Assembly: GCA_023458535.1 (NCBI GenBank)
Contig: JAEWYW010000057.1
Location: 1 to 36,439 of the forward strand
DNA length: 36,439 nucleotides
Direction: 5' to 3'
Source of the DNA: Bacteroidota bacterium
Lineage (GTDB): Bacteria; Bacteroidota; Bacteroidia; Flavobacteriales; Weeksellaceae
Program-made: the position numbers and the translations under genes
In this document: positions 16,855-24,543 of the stretch, piece by piece
How positions within the stretch are numbered: position 1 is the stretch's first letter
How the letters are laid out: each line of letters opens with the position of its first letter
Notes under the pieces: generated by a model
Databases searched by the model: none
What the model was told of the DNA's origin: nothing
Seen by the model: only the letters and a program-made list of their open reading frames with translations

Positions 16855-18258
16855 TTACATATGAAGTGCACGCTTACCAGTAGCATCCAATGCTGCTTCT
16901 TTTACAGCTTCTGCGTAGGTTGGGTGAGCATGAGACATTCTTGTTAAATCCTCTGCACTTGCACGGAACTCCATTGCGGTAACACCCTCAGCAATTAAAT
17001 CGGCTGCTCGGGCACCAATCATATGGAAACCAAGAATTTCATCCGTTTTTTCGTCTGCGATAATTTTTACAAAACCATCAATGTCACCAGACGCACGGCT
17101 TCTACCAAGAGCTCTCATCGGGAAACTACCTACTTTGTAAGCAATACCCTCTTCTTTTAATTGCTCTTCTGTTTTACCAACACCCGCCACTTCTGGCCAT
17201 GTGTACACTACACCTGGAATTAAATTATAGTTGATATGCGGTTTTTGTCCAGCCAATGTTTCAGCAACAAAAACACCTTCTTCTTCCGCTTTATGAGCCA
17301 ACATTGCTCCAGCCACAACGTCACCTATAGCGTAGATATTGGAAACATTGGTTTGAAGATGATCATTGGTTTTCACTCTTCCTCTTTCATCCAGTTCTAC
17401 ACCAGCTTTTTCTAAACCGAGACCTTCAGTATATGGTTTTCTTCCTACAGATACTAAACAATAATCTCCTTCGAAGGTTACTCCTTCGCCTTTTTTATTT
17501 TTAGCAGTAACTTTTACCATATCGCCATCTCTTTCCACTGCAGAAACCGCTGTAGAAAGTTCGAATTTCATTCCTTGCTTTTTCAATACTTTTTGAAGTT
17601 CTTTAGAAAGTGCTCCATCCATTCCTGGAATAATTTTATCCATGAATTCCACTACAGTTACTTGAGAACCCAATCTCAGATAAACAGAACCCAGTTCAAG
17701 ACCAATAACTCCACCACCGATAACGATAAGATGTTTTGGTATTTCCTTCAAGTTTAATGCTTCTGTGGATGTGATTACTCTTTCTTTATCCAAAGTGATG
17801 AATGGTAAAGATGAAGGCTTAGAACCTGTAGCGATGATTACATATTTTGTATCAATTATTTCTGTTGAACCATCATTTTTTGTCACTTTTATTTGCGTTG
17901 CAGATTCAAAACTACCAACACCCTCAAAAACAGTAATCTTGTTTTTATCCATCAGGAAGTTGATTCCTTTTGTAGTCTGCTCCACCACTCCATTTTTACG
18001 CTCAATCATTTTAGCCAAATCTACTTGAGGTTCGTTGATGATAATTCCGTAATCTGCAAAGTCGTGTTTTGCTTTTTCGAAATGCTCAGAGCTGTCTAAC
18101 AACGCTTTAGATGGAATACATCCAACATTAAGACATGTTCCTCCTAAAGTAGGATATTTTTCGATAATTGCTGTTTTGAAACCCAGTTGAGCTGCTCTAA
18201 TTGCCGCTACATAACCACCAGGACCTGAACCGATTACGGTAACATCAAATTGTGACAT
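16855..18258 (-). CDS. lpdA: Dihydrolipoyl dehydrogenase (E3)
   Basis: A 467-residue flavoprotein that reoxidises dihydrolipoamide in pyruvate and 2-oxoglutarate dehydrogenase and in glycine cleavage, using NAD (EC 1.8.1.4). FAD-binding GSGPGG is at 10-15. The redox disulfide is Cys42/Cys47 in GGTCLNVGCIPSKALL. NAD-binding GGGVIGLELGSV lies near 180. The C-terminal HAHPTYAEAVKEAALD supplies the His-Glu base pair at the dimer interface. Length is normal. No E1 or E2 gene is adjacent, so it probably serves several complexes. A strong terminator follows. Confidence 0.95.
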   Translation of the reverse strand: MSQFDVTVIGSGPGGYVAAIRAAQLGFKTAIIEKYPTLGGTCLNVGCIPSKALLDSSEHFEKAKHDFADYGIIINEPQVDLAKMIERKNGVVEQTTKGINFLMDKNKITVFEGVGSFESATQIKVTKNDGSTEIIDTKYVIIATGSKPSSLPFITLDKERVITSTEALNLKEIPKHLIVIGGGVIGLELGSVYLRLGSQVTVVEFMDKIIPGMDGALSKELQKVLKKQGMKFELSTAVSAVERDGDMVKVTAKNKKGEGVTFEGDYCLVSVGRKPYTEGLGLEKAGVELDERGRVKTNDHLQTNVSNIYAIGDVVAGAMLAHKAEEEGVFVAETLAGQKPHINYNLIPGVVYTWPEVAGVGKTEEQLKEEGIAYKVGSFPMRALGRSRASGDIDGFVKIIADEKTDEILGFHMIGARAADLIAEGVTAMEFRASAEDLTRMSHAHPTYAEAVKEAALDATGKRALHM

Positions 18259-18492
18259 TATATTTTATTTTTTATAATAATATTTACTGATGCGAATTTA
18301 AGAATTTTTCAGCGTTTAACCTTGCAATTGGCTACATTAATTTGTTTAAAAATATTGTAGCAGACATGACACTTTTCAGGTCATTAAAATCTACAAAATT
18401 TAACAGTTGATTTTAAGATGAAAAAATATTGATTAAATTTACAAAGTGGTTAGTTTCCAATAAAAACTAGCTGCAAAAACACCAACACCTGC

Positions 18493-20058
18493 ATGAAAAT
18501 TCATTTATTAAAGTTAATTGTAATCTTAGCATGTACTCCGTATTTCGGGAGTGCACAAATTGGGAATGAAAAAAACAGACGGAAATTATACAACGAGTAT
18601 TTTAAACAGGTAAAATTTGGCAAAGGAAATCCCAGTGAATTGGGAAACAAAATGCTTACAAATGCGCAAAATGACTACGAAAAATCCCTGGCTTACTATG
18701 TTTTAGGTGATGCTGAATATAAAAAAAGGGATTATCTGCATTCTGTGAAATTATTAGAACAATCTAAAAATTTAGCCAAACCATCGGATACTTTTGATAT
18801 CAGAATGTCCATATTTTCTCTGATAATACCAGCTTATCGAAGAGCAGGCTTAGTAGCTGAATCCGATGAAAATTGGAAGCAGATGAAAACGATGGCTGAA
18901 AAAAAGCGACCTTACTTCAAGAACGAGTATCTTATCTATATGCAAGCGAAAATTTATGATATTGATAAAGAATATTGTAAAGCAGCAGATACTAGAGAAG
19001 AGTTTTTAAAGGTTCTGTTTCAGGAAGATCCAGCACAAAAAAATAATTACAGATACTTATTTTCGGTGATTACGCAGCTGTGTTATGTACAGTTGAAATG
19101 TGGTGAAACAGACAAGGCAAAAAAAACTTTTAAAGATGCAAGTTCATATTTGTATTTGATAAAAAAAGATACCACCAATCACAATTCAGATATTGTTTTG
19201 GAAGAATTTAATCTGATGAATGCGGCGCTTTTAGCTTTGGGAAATGGCGAAAAAGAGTCTTCCCAGCAATATTTTGAAAAAGCCTATGAATTGTCTAAAA
19301 AGAAAGGTGATCAACTGATTATAAAACTTATTCTTGAAGAAAGGTTAAATGCGGAGGTAGATACTGCTGAAGATCAATTGCGATTTTCTAAAATTATTAA
19401 TGAAATATCAAAATCCGAAACTACAGTAACAAAAGGATTGGCAGACCATGAAGTGCAGAAAAGCAAGACTCTGCTCGAAGCAAACTACAAAAAAATATGG
19501 TATGTGGTAGGAGCTTTTTCAAGTGCTGGACTGCTGGGCTTATTGCTTGTCTATAGAAGAAACAAAAGGCAGCACAGCAAATATTTAGCAATATTGGATA
19601 GTTTACAAAACCCATCTTCCAAGAAGATGACGAATGATAATTCTGATGAAATTTCAATTGAGAATGTGATTAAAAATTCAGAAACGGAAGACGAAATCAT
19701 TAAAAATCTGTTGGCTTTCGAAGACAAACATTTGTATACCACTAAAGGGATTTCATTGGCGCAGATGTCGGTAATGCTTAAAACCAATACCAAATACCTG
19801 AATTATGTCCTCAAAAAATACCGAAATTCAGATTTTTACAACTACATCAATACTTGTAGAATAGAATATATTGTAAAAAGGCTGCACGATGAGCCTATGC
19901 TTTTACATTATAAAATTTCGGTACTCTCAGATATTTGTGGCTTCGCTTCTCACAGTCAGTTCACGAGTACTTTTAAAACTGTGAAAGACATTTCTCCATC
20001 ACAGTACATCAAGTTTTTACAAGATAAACATCAACAGGGTAAATTTGCTCAGAAATAA
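18493..20058 (+). CDS. Membrane-anchored TPR / AraC-type HTH regulator
   Basis: A 521-residue protein of a type common in flavobacteria. A signal peptide (to about FGSAQ, residue 22) is followed by a periplasmic helical region with TPR-like repeats, about 40-310. A single membrane helix sits near 336-353 (VVGAFSSAGLLGLLLVY), then a linker. The C-terminal cytoplasmic AraC-type DNA-binding domain occupies about 415-515. Its two helix-turn-helix units are seen in ISLAQMSVMLKTNTKYLNYV and in ISVLSDICGFASHSQFTSTF. It presumably senses an envelope signal and controls transcription across the membrane in one polypeptide; signal and targets are unknown. It converges on the GT4 gene with only three bases between the stop codons and no terminator in between. 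Confidence 0.82.
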   Translation: MKIHLLKLIVILACTPYFGSAQIGNEKNRRKLYNEYFKQVKFGKGNPSELGNKMLTNAQNDYEKSLAYYVLGDAEYKKRDYLHSVKLLEQSKNLAKPSDTFDIRMSIFSLIIPAYRRAGLVAESDENWKQMKTMAEKKRPYFKNEYLIYMQAKIYDIDKEYCKAADTREEFLKVLFQEDPAQKNNYRYLFSVITQLCYVQLKCGETDKAKKTFKDASSYLYLIKKDTTNHNSDIVLEEFNLMNAALLALGNGEKESSQQYFEKAYELSKKKGDQLIIKLILEERLNAEVDTAEDQLRFSKIINEISKSETTVTKGLADHEVQKSKTLLEANYKKIWYVVGAFSSAGLLGLLLVYRRNKRQHSKYLAILDSLQNPSSKKMTNDNSDEISIENVIKNSETEDEIIKNLLAFEDKHLYTTKGISLAQMSVMLKTNTKYLNYVLKKYRNSDFYNYINTCRIEYIVKRLHDEPMLLHYKISVLSDICGFASHSQFTSTFKTVKDISPSQYIKFLQDKHQQGKFAQK

Positions 20059-20061
20059 ATT

Positions 20062-21138
20062 CTATAAACTTTCAAAAGCGTCTATATATTTAGCAAGAAT
20101 AATATCTTTTGAAAACCTAGACTGTATCGAGTTTTGAACAGAGAGCGCATTATGAGATTGATGTACAATTCTTAAAATATCCTGTGAAAACTGTTCGTGA
20201 TTTTCAATGTCTGAAACTTCACCATTAATACCGTTTACGATGATTTCATTAATGCCACCCGGACAGTTATTGGCTAAAGAATACGTTCCACAAGCACCAG
20301 CTTCTAATAATACATTCGGGAAACCCTCATATCTTGAAGAGAGCACAAATAGGTCTGCATGTTTCAAAAACATATAAGGATTTTCCTGTCTACCGTGGAA
20401 AATAACCTTTTTCAAACCCAACATGTCTTTCAACTGCTGAAGCATTTCTTTATCACGTCCGTCCCCTAAAATGTGAAGTAAAATATTTTCATTTTTTAAT
20501 CTTGAAAAAACTTTTAAAAGATTATCAAATCCTTTTCGGGCGGATAAATTTCCGATGGCGACGACATTTTTAAAACTTTGAGTATAAGAGTCAGGACGAA
20601 GTGTATTTTTCAGTTTTTCTTCTATAAAATCAAAATCTACCGGATTGTTAATTTTTACAATTTTATTGGATTTTATATCAAAATTCGCCACCAAATCTTT
20701 CATCATATCGTCACTCTGACAGATGATTTGTTGGTAATTGTTGTAAAATTTATAGAAAAAACGGATTTCCTTTCTGGTGACATGCTCCGATACCACATTA
20801 GTTTCTCTTGCAATAAACTTTGTTTTTGGAAAAAGTTTTACAAACATTGAAATGTAAGCGTTGACTTCACCGAAACCAGAAAATACAATATTGGGTTTTC
20901 TTTTGCGAATCTCTTTAATGATGAATGGCAAAGAATTTCTAATTCTCTGGATATTCAAATCAATAATTTCAACATCTTTTTTGATGTACTGCAAATATCC
21001 ACCTTCTTTTCTTAACAGCATTATTTTAGGATCGAAGCGGTCACGCGGCAAGTTGTTGGCAAGCGTCATCACAATACGTTCTGCACCGCCTGTTTCCAGA
21101 TCGGGAAGAATAAATAGTATTGATTTTCGGTTGCTCAT
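20062..21138 (-). CDS. Glycosyltransferase family 4 protein
   Basis: A 358-residue GT-B fold enzyme. The N-terminal domain opens ILFILPDLETGGAERIV, the acceptor-side glycine loop. The C-terminal donor domain contains GNLSARKGFDNLL, HILGDGRDKE and the nucleotide-sugar E-x7-E motif in SSRYEGFPNVLLEAGACG. It should add a sugar from a nucleotide donor to a lipopolysaccharide, capsule or other glycan acceptor at the cytoplasmic face. Donor and linkage cannot be told. No other glycan cluster genes adjoin it. A hairpin ends only about 11 bases before its ATG, leaving no room for a separate promoter after it. Confidence 0.85.
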   Translation of the reverse strand: MSNRKSILFILPDLETGGAERIVMTLANNLPRDRFDPKIMLLRKEGGYLQYIKKDVEIIDLNIQRIRNSLPFIIKEIRKRKPNIVFSGFGEVNAYISMFVKLFPKTKFIARETNVVSEHVTRKEIRFFYKFYNNYQQIICQSDDMMKDLVANFDIKSNKIVKINNPVDFDFIEEKLKNTLRPDSYTQSFKNVVAIGNLSARKGFDNLLKVFSRLKNENILLHILGDGRDKEMLQQLKDMLGLKKVIFHGRQENPYMFLKHADLFVLSSRYEGFPNVLLEAGACGTYSLANNCPGGINEIIVNGINGEVSDIENHEQFSQDILRIVHQSHNALSVQNSIQSRFSKDIILAKYIDAFESL

Positions 21139-21143
21139 ATCGG

Positions 21144-21174
21144 TTTAAAAAACCTTATCACACAGATAAGGTTT
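21144..21174 (-). terminator. Hairpin between recQ and the GT4 gene
   Basis: A perfect 10-bp stem (arms 21150-21159 and 21165-21174) with a 5-base loop and a T-run on the minus strand. It reads as the recQ terminator but lies just before the GT4 start codon. Confidence 0.7.
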
Positions 21175-21183
21175 ATTTTATAT

Positions 21184-23388
21184 TTAATTGGCTACGTCAC
21201 TTATGAATTTTATTCTGAGCATTCTCACTTCTTCATCGCTTAAATCATCTCCAAATTCATCTAACAGAACTTTCATGCTGTCGCTTTCGCTTTCACCCAT
21301 GAAATCCATAAAATCTTCCACCAAATCTTCATCGATATTCTCATCAATATAGTAATCGATATTCAATTTTGTGCCTTGATAAACAATGGATTCCATTTCT
21401 TTGAGCAGTTCATCCATTTTAAGGTTTTTTGCTCGTGCTATGTCTTCGAGATCAATTTTTTTATCTGTGCTCTGAATGATAAATACTTTGTGATTGGATT
21501 TGTTGGCAACCTGTTTTAGAACCATGTCCTGAGTACGCTCAATATTGTTTTCTTCAACATATTGTTTAATGAAATCTGCGAATTCCTTTCCGTACTTCTT
21601 CGCCTTTCCTTCACCAACACCGTATATTTTGCCAATTTCCTCCACTGAAACAGGATATTGCACCGTCATATCTTCAATACTAGGATCCATAAAAACGGTA
21701 TATGGCGGAATGCCGTGCTTTTTAGCTACCTTTTTACGAAGTTCTTTCAGCTGATTAAAAAGATTCTGATCTAAGCCTCCAGCCGACTGCATTTGCACTT
21801 GATCCGACTCCGATTTGGTTTGCGTTAAATCAAATTCACGGTCTTCAGCAATAAAGAAATCCTCATTATATTCGTTATTAAGAACTTTTTTTCCTTTGTC
21901 AGAGATTTTTAAAACTCCGTAGGTTTCAATATCTTTTTGTAAGAAATTCTGTACAGTCGCTTGTCTTAAGATGCTTTTCCAGTAATTGTCTTTTTCTTCC
22001 TTTCCAAATCCGAAGTAGGAAGCCTGTTCAAGCTTGTAAGCCTTTGTAAAAGCTGTTTCTTTACCCGAAATAACAGAAATTAAATCTTTTGAACGGAATT
22101 TTTCACCCGTATCTTTAATAAGTTGTATTACCTTTTTAAGATCCTGAGTAGCATTTTTTAAGACAGGAGGATTAACAGAATTATCATCCATATTGGCACC
22201 TTCGCCATTTACAGGATCGAAGTTTTCACCAAAATAATACAATAAATATTGCCTTCTGCTCATTGAGGTTTCTGCATATCCAACCACTTCGTTTAGCAGT
22301 TGTAGACCTATTTCTCTTTCAGATACTGGCTTCTGTGCTAAAAATTTTTCTAATTTCTCAACGTCCTTAGGATCATAAAACGCTAGACAGTAGCCTTCTC
22401 CTCCATCTCGTCCTGCTCTACCCGTTTCCTGATAATAACTTTCTAAAGATTTCGGAATGTCGTAGTGGATGACGAAACGAACATCTGGTTTATCGATGCC
22501 CATACCAAAAGCGATGGTTGCCACAATAACATCACATTCTTCCATTAGAAATTTGTCCTGATTGGCTACTCTGGTTTTTTGGTCTAAACCCGCATGATAA
22601 GGAAGGGCGTCAATACCGTTCACTTGAAGAAGCTGTGCAAACTCTTCTACTTTCCTTCTGCTTAAGCAATAAACAATGCCAGATTTCCCTTTACGATTAT
22701 TGATGAATTTTACAATTTCTTTATCAATATTCACCTTAGGGCGGATTTCGTAATATAAATTAGGTCGGTTGAAACTTTCTTTAAAAACAACCGCATTGTT
22801 CATTCCCAAAGTTTTCTGGATATCATCCTGAACTTTAGGTGTCGCTGTTGCAGTAAGGGCAATCACAGGAACATCAGCAATCCTATCAATTATTGCCTTA
22901 AGGTTTCTGTATTCTGGTCGGAAATCATGACCCCATTCAGAGATACAATGTGCCTCATCAATGGCAACGAAAGAAATTTTTACATCTTTAAAGAAGTCAA
23001 CATAATCTTCCTTTATTAAAGATTCTGGGGCAACATATAAGAGTTTGGTTTTACCTGATTTGATATCATCGAAAACCTGTTTTGTCTGTGTTTTATTAAG
23101 TGAAGAATTTAGTACATGAGCTACTCCACTTTCGGAAGATAAACCATTAACGGCATCCACCTGATTTTTCATTAAAGCAATTAACGGTGAAACTACAATA
23201 GCAGTTCCTTCCAATGTTAAAGCCGGTAATTGATAACAAAGGGATTTTCCACCGCCAGTAGGCATCAATACAAAAACATCCTTTCCTTCAAGTAATGTTT
23301 GAATAATTTCCTCCTGCTGCCCTTTAAATGTAGAAAACCCGAAATACTTCTTTAATTCGCCTGCTAAATTGGCTTTTCTTGTACTCAT
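21184..23388 (-). CDS. recQ: RecQ-family ATP-dependent DNA helicase
   Basis: A 734-residue 3'-5' helicase used in recombination and fork repair. Walker A is PTGGGKSLCYQLPA (GGGKS at 45-49). The DEAH box is AIDEAHCISEWGHDFRPEY, with the RecQ aromatic loop. Motif VI is QETGRAGRDG. A winged-helix RQC region follows, then an HRDC domain (SVEEIGKIYGVGEGKAKKYG) and an acidic C-terminal tail. The zinc subdomain is unusual: where E. coli RecQ has four cysteines, this protein reads SMSRRQYLLYYFGE and then a cysteine-free loop (NGEGANMDDN). This is probably a lineage trait rather than damage, as the frame is intact. The hairpin downstream acts as terminator. Confidence 0.93.
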   Translation of the reverse strand: MSTRKANLAGELKKYFGFSTFKGQQEEIIQTLLEGKDVFVLMPTGGGKSLCYQLPALTLEGTAIVVSPLIALMKNQVDAVNGLSSESGVAHVLNSSLNKTQTKQVFDDIKSGKTKLLYVAPESLIKEDYVDFFKDVKISFVAIDEAHCISEWGHDFRPEYRNLKAIIDRIADVPVIALTATATPKVQDDIQKTLGMNNAVVFKESFNRPNLYYEIRPKVNIDKEIVKFINNRKGKSGIVYCLSRRKVEEFAQLLQVNGIDALPYHAGLDQKTRVANQDKFLMEECDVIVATIAFGMGIDKPDVRFVIHYDIPKSLESYYQETGRAGRDGGEGYCLAFYDPKDVEKLEKFLAQKPVSEREIGLQLLNEVVGYAETSMSRRQYLLYYFGENFDPVNGEGANMDDNSVNPPVLKNATQDLKKVIQLIKDTGEKFRSKDLISVISGKETAFTKAYKLEQASYFGFGKEEKDNYWKSILRQATVQNFLQKDIETYGVLKISDKGKKVLNNEYNEDFFIAEDREFDLTQTKSESDQVQMQSAGGLDQNLFNQLKELRKKVAKKHGIPPYTVFMDPSIEDMTVQYPVSVEEIGKIYGVGEGKAKKYGKEFADFIKQYVEENNIERTQDMVLKQVANKSNHKVFIIQSTDKKIDLEDIARAKNLKMDELLKEMESIVYQGTKLNIDYYIDENIDEDLVEDFMDFMGESESDSMKVLLDEFGDDLSDEEVRMLRIKFISDVAN

Positions 23389-23418
23389 CTAATTTAGTTT
23401 GCTAAATTTGCAATCAAT

Positions 23419-23426
23419 CAAAGTTA
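23419..23426 (-). promoter_or_regulatory. -7 element TAACTTTG before recQ
   Basis: A perfect TAnnTTTG on the minus strand, 30 bases before the recQ ATG, in the divergent recQ/kdsD region. No -33 TTTG at standard spacing. Confidence 0.5.
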
Positions 23427-23539
23427 ATAAATTTTTGTTTAAGATAAAAGCAAGCGAAAATATAAAAAAAATAAATCTGTTAAAAATAATTCTTCCATAT
23501 ACTGTTATGGATTGGTAAGTCTTAAAGAAAGGAATATAA

Positions 23540-24499
23540 ATGGAAAATAAAGATATTATTGCACTCGCTCATCAGACACTAGATATAGAGATTAGTGAGC
23601 TTGTAAAATTGAAAAGCAGAATTGATGAAGATTTTGTAAAGGCTGTAAATATTATCCACGAGGCCAAAGGAAAATTAATAATTGTAGGCATTGGAAAATC
23701 TGCTCATGTGGGAAACAAAATTGTTGCTACATTAAATTCAACAGGTACACCTTCTCAATTTTTACATGCGTCCGAAGCTATTCATGGAGATTTAGGTGTG
23801 GTGCAGAAGCAGGATGTGGTTTTATGCATTTCCAATTCGGGTAATTCTCCCGAGATTGCCAATTTAGCACCATATCTTAAGCAATACTCCTCAGCTTTGA
23901 TTGGCATGACGGGAAATAATACAAGTAAGTTAGCAGAATACTCTGACGTTGTTTTAAATACACATGTAGATTTAGAAGCTTGTCCCAATAAATTGGCTCC
24001 CACGAGTTCAACAACCGTTCAGATGGCTTTGGGAGATGCTCTTGCGGTATGTTTAATGGAACTTATACAGTTTAAAGAAACCGATTTTGCAAAATTTCAT
24101 CCTGGTGGAAGTTTAGGAAAAAATCTTACCGCCAAGGTGGATCAGTTTCTATCATCACAAAAACCCTTGGTTAATGAGGACTCATCAATAAGAGAAGTGA
24201 TCATTTCTATTAGTTCTTCTTCACACGGTATTACAGTAGTTACCGACAATACTGATATTGTAGGGGTAATTACTGATGGTGATCTACGAAGAATGCTGAT
24301 GAAGAATGAAGATGTGTCGCTTGTGAAAGCCAAAGATATCATGTCTAAAAATCCTAAAACCATCGATAAAAATTCCCTCGCCAAACAAGCGATGGCCATG
24401 ATGAAAGATAATAATATTGGGCAACTAATCGTAACCGACAAGCAAGAGTATTTTGGGATTATAGATATTCACCGCCTTTTAGATGAAGGAATAAATTAA
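23540..24499 (+). CDS. kdsD: Arabinose-5-phosphate isomerase (KdsD/KpsF/GutQ family)
   Basis: A 319-residue enzyme that converts ribulose 5-phosphate to arabinose 5-phosphate (EC 5.3.1.13), the first step of Kdo synthesis. The N-terminal SIS domain (about 30-190) shows IVGIGKSAHVGNKI, SEAIHGDLG and ISNSGNSPEI, followed by HPGGSLGKNL. Two CBS domains fill residues about 205-319 (GVITDGDLRRML; FGIIDIHRLLDEG). Its product is the substrate of KdsA encoded at 2933. An A/G-rich stretch, AAAGAAAGGA, lies about 8 bases before the ATG. The GH92 gene follows after 44 bases with no terminator, so the two may be co-transcribed. Confidence 0.92.
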   Translation: MENKDIIALAHQTLDIEISELVKLKSRIDEDFVKAVNIIHEAKGKLIIVGIGKSAHVGNKIVATLNSTGTPSQFLHASEAIHGDLGVVQKQDVVLCISNSGNSPEIANLAPYLKQYSSALIGMTGNNTSKLAEYSDVVLNTHVDLEACPNKLAPTSSTTVQMALGDALAVCLMELIQFKETDFAKFHPGGSLGKNLTAKVDQFLSSQKPLVNEDSSIREVIISISSSSHGITVVTDNTDIVGVITDGDLRRMLMKNEDVSLVKAKDIMSKNPKTIDKNSLAKQAMAMMKDNNIGQLIVTDKQEYFGIIDIHRLLDEGIN

Positions 24500-24543
24500 G
24501 TTACTAAAACAGACACACAAACTCAAAAAAATAAAACTTATTT

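Noticed and set aside
18259..18492. 234-base divergent gap between lpd and the AraC-type regulator checked for RNA genes or riboswitch
   Set aside because: Only imperfect -7-like elements (such as TAAATTCG) and weak inverted repeats. No conserved RNA structure is recognisable.
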